Positions 62,101 to 64,000 of a stretch of DNA of 64,000 nt are shown piece by piece. Position 1 is the stretch's first letter. The number at the start of each line of letters is the position of its first letter. Location of the stretch: NCBI RefSeq assembly GCF_027497355.1, contig NZ_CP114909.1, positions 4,297,001 through 4,361,000 on the forward strand, read 5' to 3'. The translations under genes and the position numbers were made by a program. Source of the DNA: Micromonospora sp. WMMA1947. GTDB lineage: Bacteria; Actinomycetota; Actinomycetes; Mycobacteriales; Micromonosporaceae. Under the pieces are notes generated by a model that saw nothing but the letters and a program-made list of their open reading frames with translations, searched no databases and was not told the origin of the DNA.

Positions 62101-62264
62101 GACGTCCTCCACTGGACGTGAGTGCTTCGCCACCCACCGTAGGGCTGTGCGCCTGACCAGCGGATTCTTCGTCGTTGATCCGGCAGCGTCGATGTCCGGG
62201 CCCTTGCCGAGATCCGTTCACGAGCGTAGGAAGAACACCACCGTCCGATGTCGAAGGAGACGCC

Positions 62265-64000
62265 GTGCCCACCCCCAGACGGCTCCGTCTCGCCGTGTCC
62301 GCGTTGGTGACCGCGTCGGCCGTGCTGCTCGGCTCCGGCGCCGCCGCGGCGCCGTCCGTACCGCCCGCGCCGGCCGGTCAGCGGTCCTGCGACCCGATCG
62401 ATCCGGCGGCCTGCCTGCTGCCGTTCCCCAACGACTACTTCACCGTGCCGGACCGCAGCACCCCGACCGGCAAGCGGGTCCGGTTCGCGGCTTCCGCGAT
62501 GCCCGCCAACGTGCTCGGCGTGCCGATCGACCCGGCGGAGTGGAACCGGCAGGACGGATTCAGCCCCGGCTCGCCGATCCTGGCACGCGTACCCGGTCTC
62601 GACGTCACGCGGACCCGGATCGCGCCGGTCACCGACGTGGGCCGCTCGCTGGCGCCGGACGCGCCGATCGTGCTGCTCGACGCCCGCACCGGCAAACGTA
62701 CGCCGTACTGGGCCGAACTGGACGCGCACGCCGCGGGCAGCCCGGACCGGCAGGTGCTGATCATCCGGCCGGCGGTGGCGCTGACCGAGGGCACCCGGTA
62801 CGTCGTCGGCCTGCGCGGCATGCGCGACGGCGACGGCACGCTCATCCCGGCGCCGAAGGCGTTCCGCGCCTACGTCACCGGAACCGGCCTGGACCGGCGG
62901 GATCCGCGCGCGCCGCAGATGAAGCGGATCCTCGCCGACCTGACCCGGGCCGGCGTCAAGCGGCACAGCCTCTACCTGGCCTGGGACTTCACGGTCGCGA
63001 GCCGGCACGGCCTGACCGGGCGGATGCTGGCGGTCCGGGACGGCGCGTTCGCCGCGCTCGGGCGCCGCGCCCCCGCGTTCACCGTCACTCAGGTCACCGA
63101 CTACACGCCGGAACAGGACCCGCTGATCGCCCGGCAGGTGACCGGCACCGTCGCCGTGCCGTCCTACCTGACCGGTGACGGCGGACCGGGTTCCCGGCTG
63201 CACTACGGGCCGCCCGGCGGCGACGGCACCCCGCCGACGCCGAACGCGCTGCCCACACCGTCCGGCGCGACGGTGGCGGCCGACTTCGTCTGCAACATCC
63301 CGCGCAGCGCCTCCGCCGCGAAACCGGCCCATCTGTCGCTCTACGGCCACGGGCTGCTCGGCCGGCCGACCGAGATCAACGCCGGCAACGTCAAGACCAT
63401 GTCGCAGACGTACGACTTCACGTTCTGCGCGACGAGCTGGATCGGCATGGCGGCCGCCGACGTCCCGTACGTCGCCGGTGCCTTCACCGACCTCAGCGCC
63501 TTCCCCGCGGTGGCCGACCGGCTCCAGCAGAGCTTCCTGAACTTCCTGTTCCTGGGCCGGACGATGATCCACCGCAACGGCTTCGCCGCCCACCCGGCGT
63601 TCCGCGACGCCGCCGGGCGGCCGCTGATCGACGTGGCCGGCGGCCTGCACTACGACGGCAACAGCCAGGGCGGCATCAACGGCGGCGCGCTCACCGCCAT
63701 CGCCCAGGACTGGACCCGGTCGGTGCTCGGCGTGCCCGCGATGAACTACTCGACGCTGCTGCAGCGCAGCGTCGACTTCGCTCCGTTCCAGACGGTGCTG
63801 GACGGCTACTACCCGGACAAGGTGGACCAGCAGCTGATCTTCGCGCTGCTCCAGATGCTGTGGGACCGGTCCGAGGCCAACGGGTACGCCCAGCACATGA
63901 CCGACCGGCCGCTGCCGCGTACCCCGGCGCACCGGGTGCTGATGCACGTCGCCTTCGCCGACCAGCAGGTCTCCACGGTCGCGGCGGAGGTGCAGGCCCG
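62265..64000 (+). CDS. Secreted alpha/beta-hydrolase-like protein, truncated at window edge
   Basis: The frame is open to the right edge, with 578 residues visible. It has a clear signal peptide (MPTPRRLRLAVSALVTASAVLLGSGAAAA-PSV) and a mature part that starts with a Bacterial Ig-like region (LLPFPNDYFTVPD, VGLRGMRDGDGTLIPAPKAFRAYVTG). A hydrolase-like core contains LSLYGHGLLGRP and a nucleophile elbow, DGNSQGGINGG. The GTG at 62265 follows GAAGGAG. It is probably an exported esterase or lipase-like enzyme; the His of the triad would lie beyond the edge. Confidence 0.8.
   Translation, partial: MPTPRRLRLAVSALVTASAVLLGSGAAAAPSVPPAPAGQRSCDPIDPAACLLPFPNDYFTVPDRSTPTGKRVRFAASAMPANVLGVPIDPAEWNRQDGFSPGSPILARVPGLDVTRTRIAPVTDVGRSLAPDAPIVLLDARTGKRTPYWAELDAHAAGSPDRQVLIIRPAVALTEGTRYVVGLRGMRDGDGTLIPAPKAFRAYVTGTGLDRRDPRAPQMKRILADLTRAGVKRHSLYLAWDFTVASRHGLTGRMLAVRDGAFAALGRRAPAFTVTQVTDYTPEQDPLIARQVTGTVAVPSYLTGDGGPGSRLHYGPPGGDGTPPTPNALPTPSGATVAADFVCNIPRSASAAKPAHLSLYGHGLLGRPTEINAGNVKTMSQTYDFTFCATSWIGMAAADVPYVAGAFTDLSAFPAVADRLQQSFLNFLFLGRTMIHRNGFAAHPAFRDAAGRPLIDVAGGLHYDGNSQGGINGGALTAIAQDWTRSVLGVPAMNYSTLLQRSVDFAPFQTVLDGYYPDKVDQQLIFALLQMLWDRSEANGYAQHMTDRPLPRTPAHRVLMHVAFADQQVSTVAAEVQA

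Overview
The window is high-GC actinomycete DNA (long overlapping ORFs, GTG starts, strong G/C third-position bias, Micromonospora/Salinispora-like protein sequences). It appears to contain most of one large biosynthetic locus, a second and less familiar operon beside it, and a right flank of general-purpose genes. No rRNA, tRNA, CRISPR array or insertion sequence was seen.

Left part (1-31 kb). A truncated amidase, an adenylosuccinate-lyase-like enzyme and a small GNAT acetyltransferase at 1-2196 match the hydrazine/glutamylhydrazine cassette known from fosfazinomycin and kinamycin. A type II PKS core follows at 21-28.6 kb: KS-alpha, KS-beta/CLF, ACP, AT, an LnmK-like acyltransferase/decarboxylase, a second ACP and an acyl-CoA carboxyltransferase. 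Deoxysugar genes surround it: RmlA, RmlB, an RmlC-like epimerase, 3- and 4-ketoreductases, two PLP aminotransferases, an N,N-dimethyltransferase, a NanM-type sugar O-methyltransferase and two GT-B glycosyltransferases. Diazo/hydrazine chemistry, a propionyl-type starter, an N,N-dimethylamino sugar and an O-methyl sugar together point to a lomaiviticin-like diazofluorene glycoside. The ketoreductase, cyclases, ring oxygenases and sugar 2,3-dehydratase expected for such a product are not in the window and probably lie beyond the left edge.

Middle part (31-43.9 kb). A minus-strand operon starts with an 18-codon ORF (MSDDRFIETREDEEVTKW) behind a perfect AGGAGG. A stem-loop follows it, then eight tightly packed enzyme genes: SUMF1-fold protein, metallo-beta-lactamase-fold protein, esterase, class B asparagine synthetase, a protein of unknown family, aldehyde dehydrogenase, threonine-aldolase-like enzyme and PhyH dioxygenase. 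An MFS exporter lies upstream and a divergent ATP-grasp ligase beside it. I cannot match this combination to a described pathway. It is the best candidate here for a new peptide-templated or peptide-carried amino-acid pathway.

Right part (44-64 kb). metK and ahcY overlap by four bases and would supply and recycle SAM for the methyltransferases. After them come a MmyB-like regulator with a divergent SDR, a second SUMF1-like protein, a HAD-like protein, an M23 peptidase, DUF4260 and DUF1697 proteins, a BTAD/AAA regulator with an FAD hydroxylase, a membrane kinase-like protein, a large metalloprotease with propeller domains and a truncated secreted hydrolase. Several of these genes have a -10-like hexamer 6-8 nt before the start codon and no Shine-Dalgarno, suggesting leaderless mRNAs.
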